Shown: positions 1 through 6,691, counted from the stretch's first letter. The stretch is DNA of 12,835 bases from Roseburia sp. (GCA_019411365.1 DXQT01000053.1:1-12835), one strand, 5' to 3'. Translations and numbers: made by a program. Notes: generated from the letters alone by a model not told the origin.

Positions 1-33
1 ACACTTACAATCCTACTTCATTCTGTTAAAATT
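1..33 (-). promoter_or_regulatory. Upstream part of a leftward promoter block, cut by the window edge
   Basis: Read on the minus strand, this stretch matches 12696-12728 at 29 of 33 positions, and all four differences are G-to-A. At 12696 the same sequence leads straight into an extended -10 promoter, so I infer that a leftward gene outside the window has a similar promoter just beyond position 1. Only the part upstream of the -10 box is visible here. Confidence 0.35.
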
Positions 34-69
34 GATTTACAGAAGTTATAATTAAATTACTTTGAGAAT

Positions 70-490
70 GTAGATCGGTTTTTGCCATTCCCTCATAGGC
101 GTCCATCTTATAACCAAGAGTTCCATAACGTAAATTGGCAGATTCTGTGGTGCGGTTCATAGCGTAAATTGGGCATGTATAAGCGTCCTCTCACAAGTCA
201 TTCACAGCGTAAATGAAAGAAAAACGGTGCAGACAAATATGATTTCCTTCGTGAGCCATGGAGCTGGGATTCTAAAAATTTCGTGAAGCTCTGCTTCACA
301 AAATTTTTGCTCAGAAGCCCAGCGGAATGCCCGGCGAACAGGAACATCATATTTCGTCTGTACCATTTTTCTGTTCATAAACCTATAAAATCATGACTTG
401 TGAGAGGACGCTTATAGCTGCCCTTCAGATCCTAAGAAAGCGCCACAAAATCTGCGACACTACGCTAATGAAACGATGGATACTTATCTT
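70..490 (+). repeat. Palindromic element A (same family as B and C)
   Basis: A non-coding imperfect palindrome that would fold into one long hairpin. The core is 171-423 (253 bp). Its outer arms, 178-200 and 394-416, are a perfect 23-bp inverted repeat. Further pairs are 227-234 with 356-363, GCTGGG 263-268 with CCCAGC 318-323, and a terminal stem 274-289 with 293-308 (one mismatch, 3-nt loop). Weaker pairing continues outward, for example 139-152 with 441-454. The left arm carries three copies of a TTCATAGCGTAAAT-like motif at 121, 156 and 201. The core is flanked by AAAAACGG (220-227) and CCATTTTT (363-370). The outer limits are approximate, taken from similarity to B and C. No reading frame of note is present. 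The family is not recognised. Confidence 0.85.
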
Positions 491-504
491 ATATCTGTCA
501 AATT

Positions 505-623
505 AGAACAGGTAAATACATATATAAGCGACACTAATAATCAGATATAAATTGCACAAAAATACTTATAAAAAGCGGCGGATTTTCTATATGTGTAAAA
601 GGGCAAAGAACAGGTAAACACAT
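505..623. repeat. Pair of 17-nt direct repeats upstream of the purC promoter
   Basis: AGAACAGGTAAATACAT at 505-521 recurs as AGAACAGGTAAACACAT at 607-623, one mismatch, 102 nt apart. The second copy ends on the first T of the candidate -35 box TTGACT. The pair could be a regulator site for the purine genes, but it does not resemble the Bacillus PurBox core that I know (CCGAAC within A/T), and chance or an old duplication is possible. Confidence 0.4.
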
Positions 624-663
624 TGACTTTGCAAAAGCGTGTGTATTAGAATAGTGGTATAAT
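623..663 (+). promoter_or_regulatory. purC promoter candidate
   Basis: There are two overlapping possibilities. TTGACT (623-628) with TAGAAT (647-652) has an 18-nt spacer. TATAAT (658-663), preceded by TGG, is an extended -10 box with a weak -35. The second gives a leader of about 80 nt before the purC start. No purine riboswitch was recognised in the leader. Confidence 0.6.
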
Positions 664-671
664 ATTGCTTT

Positions 672-747
672 GCAAAAACAAGGAGGCGAAATCCTCTCCT
701 CGTATAGGACTCGGATTTTTGCTCCGCAAAAACAAGGAGGATAAATC
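672..747 (+). promoter_or_regulatory. purC leader with duplicated ribosome binding segment
   Basis: A 22-nt segment containing GCAAAAACAAGGAGG occurs at 672-693 and again at 726-747, 54 nt apart. The second copy lies 8 nt before the purC ATG and is the working ribosome site. The first has no ATG, GTG or TTG at a suitable distance. ATCCTC (691-696) is the exact complement of GAGGAT (737-742), so the leader could fold over the second ribosome site. The duplication is seen directly; any control by folding is inference. Confidence 0.5.
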
Positions 748-748
748 A

Positions 749-1621
749 ATGCAGGAATTTAAACCAGTAAAAGAAGGAAAAGTACGTGAGGTCTATGATA
801 ACGGAGACAGTCTGATCATCGTAGCGACCGACAGAATTTCAGCATTTGACCATATTTTAAAAAATAAGATCACAAAAAAAGGTGCAATCTTAACACAGAT
901 GTCCAAGTTCTGGTTCGACTATACAAAAGATATCGTTCCAAACCATATGATTTCTGTAGATGTGAAAGATATGCCTGAATTTTTCCAGAATGAAAAATAT
1001 GATGGAAACAGCATGATGTGCAAGAAACTGAACATGCTTCCAATCGAGTGTATTGTTCGTGGTTATATAACAGGAAGCGGCTGGGCAAGCTACAAAGAAA
1101 ATGGTACAGTCTGTGGAATCAAACTTCCGGAAGGTCTGGTGGAATCCGATAAATTACCGGAACCGATTTATACTCCTAGTACAAAGGCAGATCTTGGGGA
1201 TCATGATGAGAATATTTCCTTTGAGCAGAGTGTGGAAGTGTTAGAGAAACTTCATCCGGGAAAAGGTGAGGAATATGCAACCAAAATTAAAGACGCAACC
1301 ATCGCCCTTTACAAAAAATGTGCAGAATATGCTTTAAGCAAAGGAATCATTATTGCAGATACAAAATTTGAGTTTGGTTTGGACGAGAATGGAAATGTTG
1401 TTCTCGGTGATGAAATGTTGACTCCGGACAGCTCCAGATTCTGGCCTTTAGAGGGATATGAAGCAGGAAAAGGACAGCCATCTTTTGACAAACAGTATGT
1501 GAGAGACTGGTTAAAAGCAAACCCTGACAATGATTTCCTTTTACCGGAAGAGGTAGTAACAAAGACCGTTGATAAATACAAAGAAGCATTTGCATTATTA
1601 ACCGGTAAAGAATTTAAATAA
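749..1621 (+). CDS. purC: Phosphoribosylaminoimidazole-succinocarboxamide synthase (SAICAR synthase)
   Basis: A cytoplasmic enzyme of de novo purine synthesis: it joins CAIR and aspartate using ATP to give SAICAR. The protein has 290 residues from the ATG at 749. An upstream in-frame ATG at 665 would add 28 residues coded by the leader; I reject it because AAGGAGG at 734-740 is correctly spaced for 749 and the protein MQEFKPVKEGK begins as the family does. Visible motifs are KVREVYD near residue 11, the first signature around LPIECIVRGYITGSGW (97-112), the PSTKADLGDHDE segment (143-154) and the second signature IIADTKFEFG (201-210). The length fits the long (about 290-300 residue) form rather than the roughly 240-residue form of Bacillus and E. 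coli. purF follows after 74 nt. Confidence 0.97.
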   Translation: MQEFKPVKEGKVREVYDNGDSLIIVATDRISAFDHILKNKITKKGAILTQMSKFWFDYTKDIVPNHMISVDVKDMPEFFQNEKYDGNSMMCKKLNMLPIECIVRGYITGSGWASYKENGTVCGIKLPEGLVESDKLPEPIYTPSTKADLGDHDENISFEQSVEVLEKLHPGKGEEYATKIKDATIALYKKCAEYALSKGIIIADTKFEFGLDENGNVVLGDEMLTPDSSRFWPLEGYEAGKGQPSFDKQYVRDWLKANPDNDFLLPEEVVTKTVDKYKEAFALLTGKEFK

Positions 1622-1695
1622 AATGCCAAAGGGCATAGATGGAGTTACACTGACCTGGATTTTCAGGAAACCAGCGGAAAGGCAGAAACGATTAT

Positions 1696-3144
1696 ATGTA
1701 TAACAACGAGTTTGAAAAAGACACGCCATGGGATGATCTGCATGAGGAATGTGGTGTCTTTGGAATGTATGATTTTGATGGGGGAGATGTGGCGTCTACC
1801 ATTTATTACGGACTGTTTGCGTTGCAGCACAGAGGACAGGAAAGCTGTGGTATTGCAGTCAGCGAGACAGAGGGACCGAAGGGAAAAGTGACTTCCCATA
1901 AAGGAATGGGACTTGTAAATGAGGTGTTTGCCCAGGATAATTTAGAGCCGATGAAGGGAGATATCGGAGTGGGACATGTGCGATATTCCACAGCGGGTGC
2001 ATCCACCCGTGAGAATGCACAGCCATTGGTTTTAAATTATGTAAAAGGCACACTGGCGCTGGCGCATAACGGTAATCTCATCAATGCAATGGAGCTTCGC
2101 AAAGATTTGGAATATACCGGAGCAATTTTCCAGACGACCATTGACTCCGAGGTGATCGCATATCATATCGCAAGAGAGCGTCTGAAATCCAAGACAGTCG
2201 AGGAGGCAGTCGGAAGAGCCTGCCGCAAATTAAAAGGAGCTTATTCGCTGGTTGTCATGAGTCCGCGAAAACTCATCGGCGCAAGGGATCCTTTTGGTTT
2301 TAAACCACTCTGCATCGGAAAACGTGATAACGCTTATATTCTTGCGTCTGAGAGCTGCGCACTGGAGACGATCGGAGCCGATTTTGTCCGCGACGTGCTG
2401 CCTGGGGAGGTAGTGACCATTACACCGGAAAATGGAATCCAGTCTGATTTATCGATGGCACTGCCAAAAGAGCAGGAAGCAAGATGTATTTTTGAATATA
2501 TTTATTTTGCAAGACCGGACAGCCGTATTGATAATGTCAGTGTCTATGCATCAAGAATCAAGGCGGGACGGTTTCTTGCGATGGATTCGGCTGTGGACGC
2601 CGACCTTGTTGTCGGTGTGCCGGAATCAGGAAATGCAGCGGCATTGGGCTATTCATTACAGTCTGGAATTCCATACGGAACTGCTTTTGTAAAAAACGGT
2701 TATGTAGGACGAACCTTCATCAAACCAAAACAGAGCAGCCGTGAATCGAGTGTTCGTGTGAAACTGAATGTTTTAAAAGAAGCCGTAAACGGAAAACGCA
2801 TCATCATGATCGATGATTCTATCGTCCGCGGTACAACATCGGACAGGATCGTAAAAATGCTTCGTGATGCAGGAGCAACAGAAGTGCATGTAAGAATCAG
2901 TTCCCCACCATTTTTGTGGCCATGTTATTTTGGAACCGATATCCCGGAGAGAGAGCAGCTGATCGCTTATAACCGGAGCATCGAAGAAATCCGTGATATT
3001 ATCGGAGCGGATACGCTCGGATATTTGAAGGTGGAGCGTTTGCATGAGATGGTGGAAGGCTTAAATATCTGCGAAGGATGTTTTACAGGAAAATATCCAT
3101 TGGAGCCACCGAAAGAGGACATTCGTGGTGACTTCGAACGCTAA
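1696..3144 (+). CDS. purF: Amidophosphoribosyltransferase (glutamine PRPP amidotransferase)
   Basis: Catalyses the first committed purine step: PRPP plus glutamine gives 5-phosphoribosylamine. The protein has 482 residues. The N-terminal glutaminase domain has the nucleophile at Cys19 in EECGVFGMYDF, so residues 1-18 are probably a cleaved propeptide, as known for Bacillus PurF; GHVRYST (93-99), HNGN (124-127) and TTIDSE (147-152) are also present. The C-terminal phosphoribosyltransferase domain has the PRPP motif IIMIDDSIVRGTTS (369-382). Cys264, Cys410, Cys459 and Cys462 match the four ligands of the 4Fe-4S cluster of the Bacillus type, which makes the enzyme oxygen sensitive. The ribosome site is weak (GGAAAGG, about 14 nt upstream), so translation may depend partly on purC; no better in-frame start was seen. 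Confidence 0.97.
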   Translation: MYNNEFEKDTPWDDLHEECGVFGMYDFDGGDVASTIYYGLFALQHRGQESCGIAVSETEGPKGKVTSHKGMGLVNEVFAQDNLEPMKGDIGVGHVRYSTAGASTRENAQPLVLNYVKGTLALAHNGNLINAMELRKDLEYTGAIFQTTIDSEVIAYHIARERLKSKTVEEAVGRACRKLKGAYSLVVMSPRKLIGARDPFGFKPLCIGKRDNAYILASESCALETIGADFVRDVLPGEVVTITPENGIQSDLSMALPKEQEARCIFEYIYFARPDSRIDNVSVYASRIKAGRFLAMDSAVDADLVVGVPESGNAAALGYSLQSGIPYGTAFVKNGYVGRTFIKPKQSSRESSVRVKLNVLKEAVNGKRIIMIDDSIVRGTTSDRIVKMLRDAGATEVHVRISSPPFLWPCYFGTDIPEREQLIAYNRSIEEIRDIIGADTLGYLKVERLHEMVEGLNICEGCFTGKYPLEPPKEDIRGDFER

Positions 3145-3152
3145 GTGTGGTA

Positions 3153-3161
3153 TGATAAAAT
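3153..3161 (+). promoter_or_regulatory. Possible internal promoter for purB
   Basis: TGATAAAAT, an extended -10 box with hexamer TAAAAT at 3156-3161, lies 9 nt after the purF stop codon and 31 nt before the purB start. I see no convincing -35 box. It could give purB some expression independent of purC and purF. Confidence 0.35.
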
Positions 3162-3192
3162 AGATTACAATTTACAGCAAAAGGAGATAAAA

Positions 3193-4644
3193 ATGAGTAC
3201 AGATAGATATACAAGCCCTCTGTCAGAACGTTATGCCAGTAAGGAGATGCAGTACATTTTTTCACAGGATATGAAGTTTAAGACCTGGAGAAAATTATGG
3301 ATTGCATTAGCAGAGACAGAGATGGAACTTGGCTTAAGTGAGAACGGAAAACCGGTTATCACACAGGAACAGATTGATGAGTTGAAGGCACATGCTGACG
3401 ATATCAATTATGATGTTGCAAGAGAGCGTGAAAAATTGGTTCGTCATGATGTAATGAGCCATGTATATGCTTACGGGCAGCAGTGCCCAAAGGCAGCAGG
3501 AATCATCCATCTCGGTGCAACTTCCTGTTATGTTGGTGACAATACAGATATTATTGTTATGAATGAGGCGTTAAAGCTGGTTCACAAGAAGTTGGTCAAC
3601 GTGATCAATGAACTTGCAAAGTTTGCAGATAAATATAAAAATCTTCCGACACTTGCATTTACACATTTCCAGCCAGCACAGCCGACAACGGTTGGAAAGA
3701 GAGCAACACTCTGGACACAGGAATTTATCATGGATCTGGAAGACCTTGAGTATGTCATGGGAAGTTTAAAATTACTTGGTTCCAAAGGAACAACCGGAAC
3801 GCAGGCAAGCTTCCTGGAGTTGTTTAATGGTGACCAGGAAACAATTGACAAGATCGATCCGATGATTGCAGCAAAAATGGGATTTAAGGAGTGCTATGCA
3901 GTTTCCGGTCAGACCTATTCCAGAAAAGTGGATACAAGAGTGGCCAATATTCTGGCAGGAATTGCAGCAAGTGCACACAAAATGTCAAACGACATCCGTC
4001 TGTTACAGCACTTAAAGGAAGTGGAAGAACCATTTGAGAAAAATCAGATTGGCTCTTCAGCCATGGCATACAAGAGAAATCCAATGCGTTCCGAGCGTAT
4101 CGCATCTCTTTCACGCTATGTGATGGTAGATGCATTGAATCCGGCTATCACATCTGCAACCCAGTGGTTTGAGAGAACGCTTGATGATTCTGCTAATAAG
4201 AGATTGAGCATTCCGGAAGGATTTTTGGCGATCGATGGTATTTTAGACTTATGCCTGAACGTTGTGGATGGACTTGTGGTATATGATAAAGTAATCACAA
4301 AACATATGATGGCAGAACTTCCATTTATGGCAACGGAAAATATTATGATGGACGCTGTGAAAAATGGTGGCAACCGTCAGGAATTACATGAAAAAATCCG
4401 TCAGCTTTCTATGGAAGCAGGCAAGAATGTAAAGGTAGAAGGAAAAGATAACAATCTGTTGGAGTTGATCGCAGCAGATCCATCTTTCAATCTTACCTTA
4501 GAGGAATTACAGGCTACTATGGAGCCATCGAAATACGTTGGACGGGCACCGATCCAGGTGGACAAATTCCTTGCAAATGTTGTGAATCCAATTTTGGAGG
4601 CAAACAAAGAAGATCTTGGCATGACAGCCGAGATTAATGTCTAA
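3193..4644 (+). CDS. purB: Adenylosuccinate lyase
   Basis: Removes fumarate from SAICAR (giving AICAR) and from adenylosuccinate (giving AMP), so it acts in both the common purine pathway and the AMP branch. The protein has 483 residues from the ATG at 3193, which has AAGGAG at 3181-3186. An ATG at 3145, directly after the purF stop, is in frame but would add 16 unrelated residues, so I reject it. The fumarase/aspartase superfamily is shown by the signature GSSAMAYKRNP (287-297) in the catalytic loop, by THFQPAQPTTVGKR (157-170) with a likely catalytic His158, and by HLGATS (106-111). The stop codon is followed after 4 nt by palindrome D. Confidence 0.97.
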   Translation: MSTDRYTSPLSERYASKEMQYIFSQDMKFKTWRKLWIALAETEMELGLSENGKPVITQEQIDELKAHADDINYDVAREREKLVRHDVMSHVYAYGQQCPKAAGIIHLGATSCYVGDNTDIIVMNEALKLVHKKLVNVINELAKFADKYKNLPTLAFTHFQPAQPTTVGKRATLWTQEFIMDLEDLEYVMGSLKLLGSKGTTGTQASFLELFNGDQETIDKIDPMIAAKMGFKECYAVSGQTYSRKVDTRVANILAGIAASAHKMSNDIRLLQHLKEVEEPFEKNQIGSSAMAYKRNPMRSERIASLSRYVMVDALNPAITSATQWFERTLDDSANKRLSIPEGFLAIDGILDLCLNVVDGLVVYDKVITKHMMAELPFMATENIMMDAVKNGGNRQELHEKIRQLSMEAGKNVKVEGKDNNLLELIAADPSFNLTLEELQATMEPSKYVGRAPIQVDKFLANVVNPILEANKEDLGMTAEINV

Positions 4645-4648
4645 AATC

Positions 4649-5020
4649 GGAGTTTCACTTATGAACTGCCGCCTGCAGGTGGTGGCACGGATTTTTAGAT
4701 TGAATTTTATAATTTAGGTTATGAACAAAATATTGCAGTCTGACATGTTTATGAAAACATGAATGTGAAATGGACGAATATTGTGTTTCGTTGCGTTAAA
4801 CATTGCGATGAACCTCTCTGATCATTTGTGTTCAGCAGAGGCTTCCACAAATGGAGAGTTTCATCTCCATAACGCAAAACGAAAACAATATTCGTCCATT
4901 TTACATTCATTATCTCATAAGTTATGAAACTGCAATATTTTGAATATACACTCCATAGAAATTCAATCTAAAAATCCGTTAATCCATGTTATGAGCGGCA
5001 GTAAACAAACCTTAAACTCC
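4649..5020. repeat. Palindromic element D (372 bp, divergent relative of A-C)
   Basis: A non-coding palindrome starting 4 nt after the purB stop. Perfect paired arms are GGAGTTT 4649-4655 with 5014-5020, ACTGCCGC 4665-4672 with 4995-5002, 20 bp at 4688-4707 with 4959-4978, 13 bp at 4727-4739 with 4929-4941, 17 bp at 4768-4784 with 4885-4901, and CATTTGTG 4823-4830 with 4846-4853. The interior is unlike A-C, but the right end (TTAAACTCCGG and onward, 5012-5033) resembles the right end of B (from 5465), and CCATAACGCAAAACG (4867-4881) recalls the A-C motif. I infer that D belongs to the same broad family. Its left outer arm stops near the purB stop codon. Confidence 0.8.
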
Positions 5021-5118
5021 GGGAGGAGTGCCCTTATCATCGATAAATCACAAGACATTGAAAATGACTGCATTTAGCCGTTTCCTCCTTTATGGGCACT
5101 CCTCCCATAACCGGAGTT
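5015..5118. repeat. Hairpin linking palindromes D and B
   Basis: AACTCCGG (5015-5022) pairs with CCGGAGTT (5111-5118), and GGGAGGAGTGCCC (5021-5033) pairs with GGGCACTCCTCCC (5094-5106), with the bases ATAA (5107-5110) unpaired. The right half belongs to the left outer arm of B and the left half is the right end of D, so the hairpin looks like the meeting of two outer ends of the same element family. There is no T-run after it. Confidence 0.7.
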
Positions 5119-5510
5119 CCATAACGTAAATTGCAGGTTCTGTGGTGCGGTTCATAGCGTAAATTGGGCATGTATAATCGTCCTCTCACAAGTCATCCAT
5201 AACGTAAATGAAAGAAAAACGGTATAAACAAATATTATTTTCTTTATGAGCTATGGAGATAGGATTCTAACAATCTTGGGAAGCACTGCTTCTCAAGATT
5301 GTTGCTCAGAAGCCTATCGGAATGTCCAGCGAACAGAAACATAATATTTCGTTTATACCGTTTTTCTTTTTCATTAACATATAAAATTCTGACTTGTGAA
5401 AGGACGCTTATATCTGCCCTTCACAACCTATAAAAGCACCACAGAATCTGCGACACTACGTCCGTTAAACTCTGGATGAGTGCCTGTGAGATAACGGCAA
5501 AATGCAGTCG
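5065..5510 (+). repeat. Palindromic element B (same family and orientation as A)
   Basis: The core is 5166-5419 (254 bp). The outermost arms, 5065-5082 and 5493-5510, are complementary at 17 of 18 positions. Core pairs are 5171-5195 with 5390-5414 (nearly perfect), GTATAAAC 5222-5229 with 5351-5358, ATATTAT 5232-5238 with 5341-5347, GATAGG 5258-5263 with CCTATC 5313-5318, and a 16-bp terminal stem 5269-5284 with 5288-5303 that has one G-T pair and a 3-nt loop. Many of these pairs differ from A and C on both strands at once. The left arm has the TTCATAGCGTAAAT-like motif at 5117, 5152 and 5196. The element fills the space between the converging purB and acetyltransferase genes. Confidence 0.87.
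5215..5365. terminator. Bidirectional terminator-like core of element B
   Basis: The inner hairpin is bordered by AAAAACGG on the left (5215-5222) and CCGTTTTT on the right (5358-5365), followed by CTTTTTC. Each strand therefore shows a strong stem followed by a T-run, between two converging genes that lack any other visible terminator. The stem is far longer than in ordinary intrinsic terminators, so this is a functional guess. Confidence 0.35.
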
Positions 5511-5528
5511 TTCACGATGACTTGGCGG

Positions 5529-5999
5529 TCACAGGATATATTCCATCTGCCGTTCCTTTGTCTTCATCCCCATTTTTTCGTAGAAGTGTTCTGCCGAGGT
5601 GTTTCCTGCCCAGACGTTCAGTGTTACCTCATAGCAGCCCTGCTCTTTTGCCTGCTGCTTCACATATTCAAACAGGCTTTCTCCGATGTGCTGTCCCCGT
5701 GCCTGCTGATCAACGCACAAATCATCGATGAATAGCGACTTAAAGGGAATCATGTTCGTGGAAAATGGCTGCTCCTTCATCTGACAGAAGGCGTAGCCCA
5801 TACACACATCATCCTCGTTCACGGCAACGTAGATAGGTTTATCCTCCTGCTTCAAAAGCTCTGCAAGTTCGCAGACAGTGTATTTGGTGGTGCCGGGAAT
5901 AAAAATATCCGGACGGATCTCTGCGTGGATCTGCAATACCTGCTCCAACAGTGCAAGAAGTCTGGGAATATCTTTTGCCTCTGCCTTACGGATTTTCAT
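5529..5999 (-). CDS. GNAT-family N-acetyltransferase
   Basis: A 156-residue acetyl-CoA-dependent acetyltransferase, probably cytoplasmic; the substrate cannot be predicted. The fold is shown by the start MKIRKAEAKDIPRLLALLEQ, by the core strand and acetyl-CoA loop IDDLCVDQQARGQHIG (91-106), and by the C-terminal NTSAEHFYEKMGMK (133-146), typical of the family. The loop has His104 where many members have Gly or Ala. The start ATG is supported by AAGGAG at 6010-6015. It is divergent from the VOC gene and converges on purB; its stop is 18 nt from element B. The promoter upstream belongs to the shared block described at 6018-6078. Confidence 0.9.
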   Translation of the reverse strand: MKIRKAEAKDIPRLLALLEQVLQIHAEIRPDIFIPGTTKYTVCELAELLKQEDKPIYVAVNEDDVCMGYAFCQMKEQPFSTNMIPFKSLFIDDLCVDQQARGQHIGESLFEYVKQQAKEQGCYEVTLNVWAGNTSAEHFYEKMGMKTKERQMEYIL

Positions 6000-6017
6000 T
6001 TCAACTTCACTCCTTTA

Positions 6018-6078
6018 CAATTCTGATTCGCAAAATTCATTGATATTGTAATTCTATCATAGTCATACTTTTTATTCT
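6018..6078 (-). promoter_or_regulatory. Promoter and leader block of the acetyltransferase gene
   Basis: On the minus strand there is an extended -10 box TGATAGAAT (hexamer at 6051-6056) with no good -35 box. About 50 nt around it, from AGAAT at 6078 to the leader, align without gaps to the block at 12715-12775 at roughly three quarters of positions by eye, including GTATGA before the -10 box and AATGA after it. Confidence 0.65.
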
Positions 6079-6106
6079 ACTAAAATACATTGAAAGAAGT
6101 TTTACT

Positions 6107-6126
6107 TTGTAAGAACCTTCTTACAA
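6107..6126. promoter_or_regulatory. Operator-like dyad in the divergent region
   Basis: A perfect 9-bp inverted repeat, TTGTAAGAA-CC-TTCTTACAA. The 2-nt centre is too short for an RNA loop, so a dimeric DNA-binding protein is the natural reading. It lies between the two divergent promoters; no regulator can be assigned. Confidence 0.5.
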
Positions 6127-6159
6127 TATTTATGTGCACCACAATGCGGACATTCTGTA

Positions 6160-6171
6160 TTCTAATTAGAA
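6160..6171. promoter_or_regulatory. 12-bp perfect palindrome upstream of the VOC promoter
   Basis: TTCTAATTAGAA, whose right edge lies just upstream of the VOC promoter region (-10 at 6200-6205). A/T-rich palindromes of this size can arise by chance, so it is only a candidate regulator site. Confidence 0.3.
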
Positions 6172-6177
6172 AGAAGT

Positions 6178-6235
6178 GGAATTGCAGATGCGATTATGTT
6201 AGAATCTTAGTGTTAATGAATTTAGCAATATGAGA
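6178..6235 (+). promoter_or_regulatory. Promoter and leader block of the VOC gene
   Basis: An extended -10 box TGTTAGAAT (hexamer 6200-6205) within a block that aligns without gaps to 12715-12772. Shared parts include GAATTG, GATTATG, TTAATGA, GCAAT and GAGAT. The -35 region is weak in all copies, which fits recognition through the TGn extension. Confidence 0.6.
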
Positions 6236-6281
6236 TAATATTTCATGTATTCAAACAAAGTAGGAGAGAGGTAAATACACC

Positions 6282-6662
6282 ATGAATTTGAAAAAAGTTC
6301 ATCACATTGCCATTATTGGGAGCAACTATGAGCAATCAAAGCACTTTTATGTGGATCTGTTAGGATTTTCTATTATTCGGGAAAATTACAGACCAGAACG
6401 TGATGATTACAAAATTGATCTTCAACTCGATGGGATAGAATTAGAACTTTTTATCATTAAAAATTGTCCAAAGCGCCCCAGTTATCCAGAGGCTTACGGT
6501 CTCAGGCATCTTGCCTTTGCTGTAGACTCGGTCGATAATACCGTAAGAGAATTGAATAAAAGGGGCATCATAACTGAGCCGATTAGACTTGATATTTACA
6601 CAGGTAAAAGAATGACATTCTTTTATGACCCTGACAATCTACCATTGGAAATTCACGAATAA
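6282..6662 (+). CDS. VOC-superfamily protein, YaeR/GloA2-like (glyoxalase I-like)
   Basis: A 126-residue single-domain metalloprotein of the vicinal oxygen chelate superfamily. The sequence closely follows the YaeR-type pattern: HHIAIIGSNYEQSKHFYVD at the start, then RPSYPEAYGLRHLAF and PDNLPLEIHE. Likely metal ligands are His8, Glu55, His76 and Glu123. Family members are often annotated as lactoylglutathione lyase-like, but the true substrate is generally unknown, so I do not claim glyoxalase activity. The start has AGGAGAGAGG at 6262-6271, 10 nt upstream. The gene appears more A/T-rich than the purine genes, which may mean a separate origin. It has its own promoter and is divergent from the acetyltransferase. 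Confidence 0.88.
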   Translation: MNLKKVHHIAIIGSNYEQSKHFYVDLLGFSIIRENYRPERDDYKIDLQLDGIELELFIIKNCPKRPSYPEAYGLRHLAFAVDSVDNTVRELNKRGIITEPIRLDIYTGKRMTFFYDPDNLPLEIHE

Positions 6663-6691
6663 AGCATTACTTTTCTTTTTCACAGAGCTGT

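Noticed and set aside
665..748. N-terminal extension of purC starting at ATG 665
   Set aside because: It is coded by the duplicated leader segment, has no ribosome site of its own, and adds 28 residues that do not resemble the start of PurC; ATG 749 has an ideal ribosome site.
1623..1636. Small hairpin ATGCC-AAAG-GGCAT between purC and purF as a terminator
   Set aside because: It has only 5 base pairs and no T-run after it; purC and purF are expected to be co-transcribed.
3145..3192. N-terminal extension of purB starting at ATG 3145
   Set aside because: It covers a promoter-like sequence and lacks a ribosome site; MSTDRYTSPLSERY from 3193 is the usual start of adenylosuccinate lyase.
70..5510. 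CRISPR array or tRNA-like structure as explanation for the repeated hairpins
   Set aside because: There are no short regularly spaced direct repeats with unique spacers, and no tRNA cloverleaf; the structure is a single long hairpin per element.
5502..5735. Plus-strand open frames opposite the acetyltransferase
   Set aside because: They are antisense to a clear GNAT gene and show no recognisable domain.
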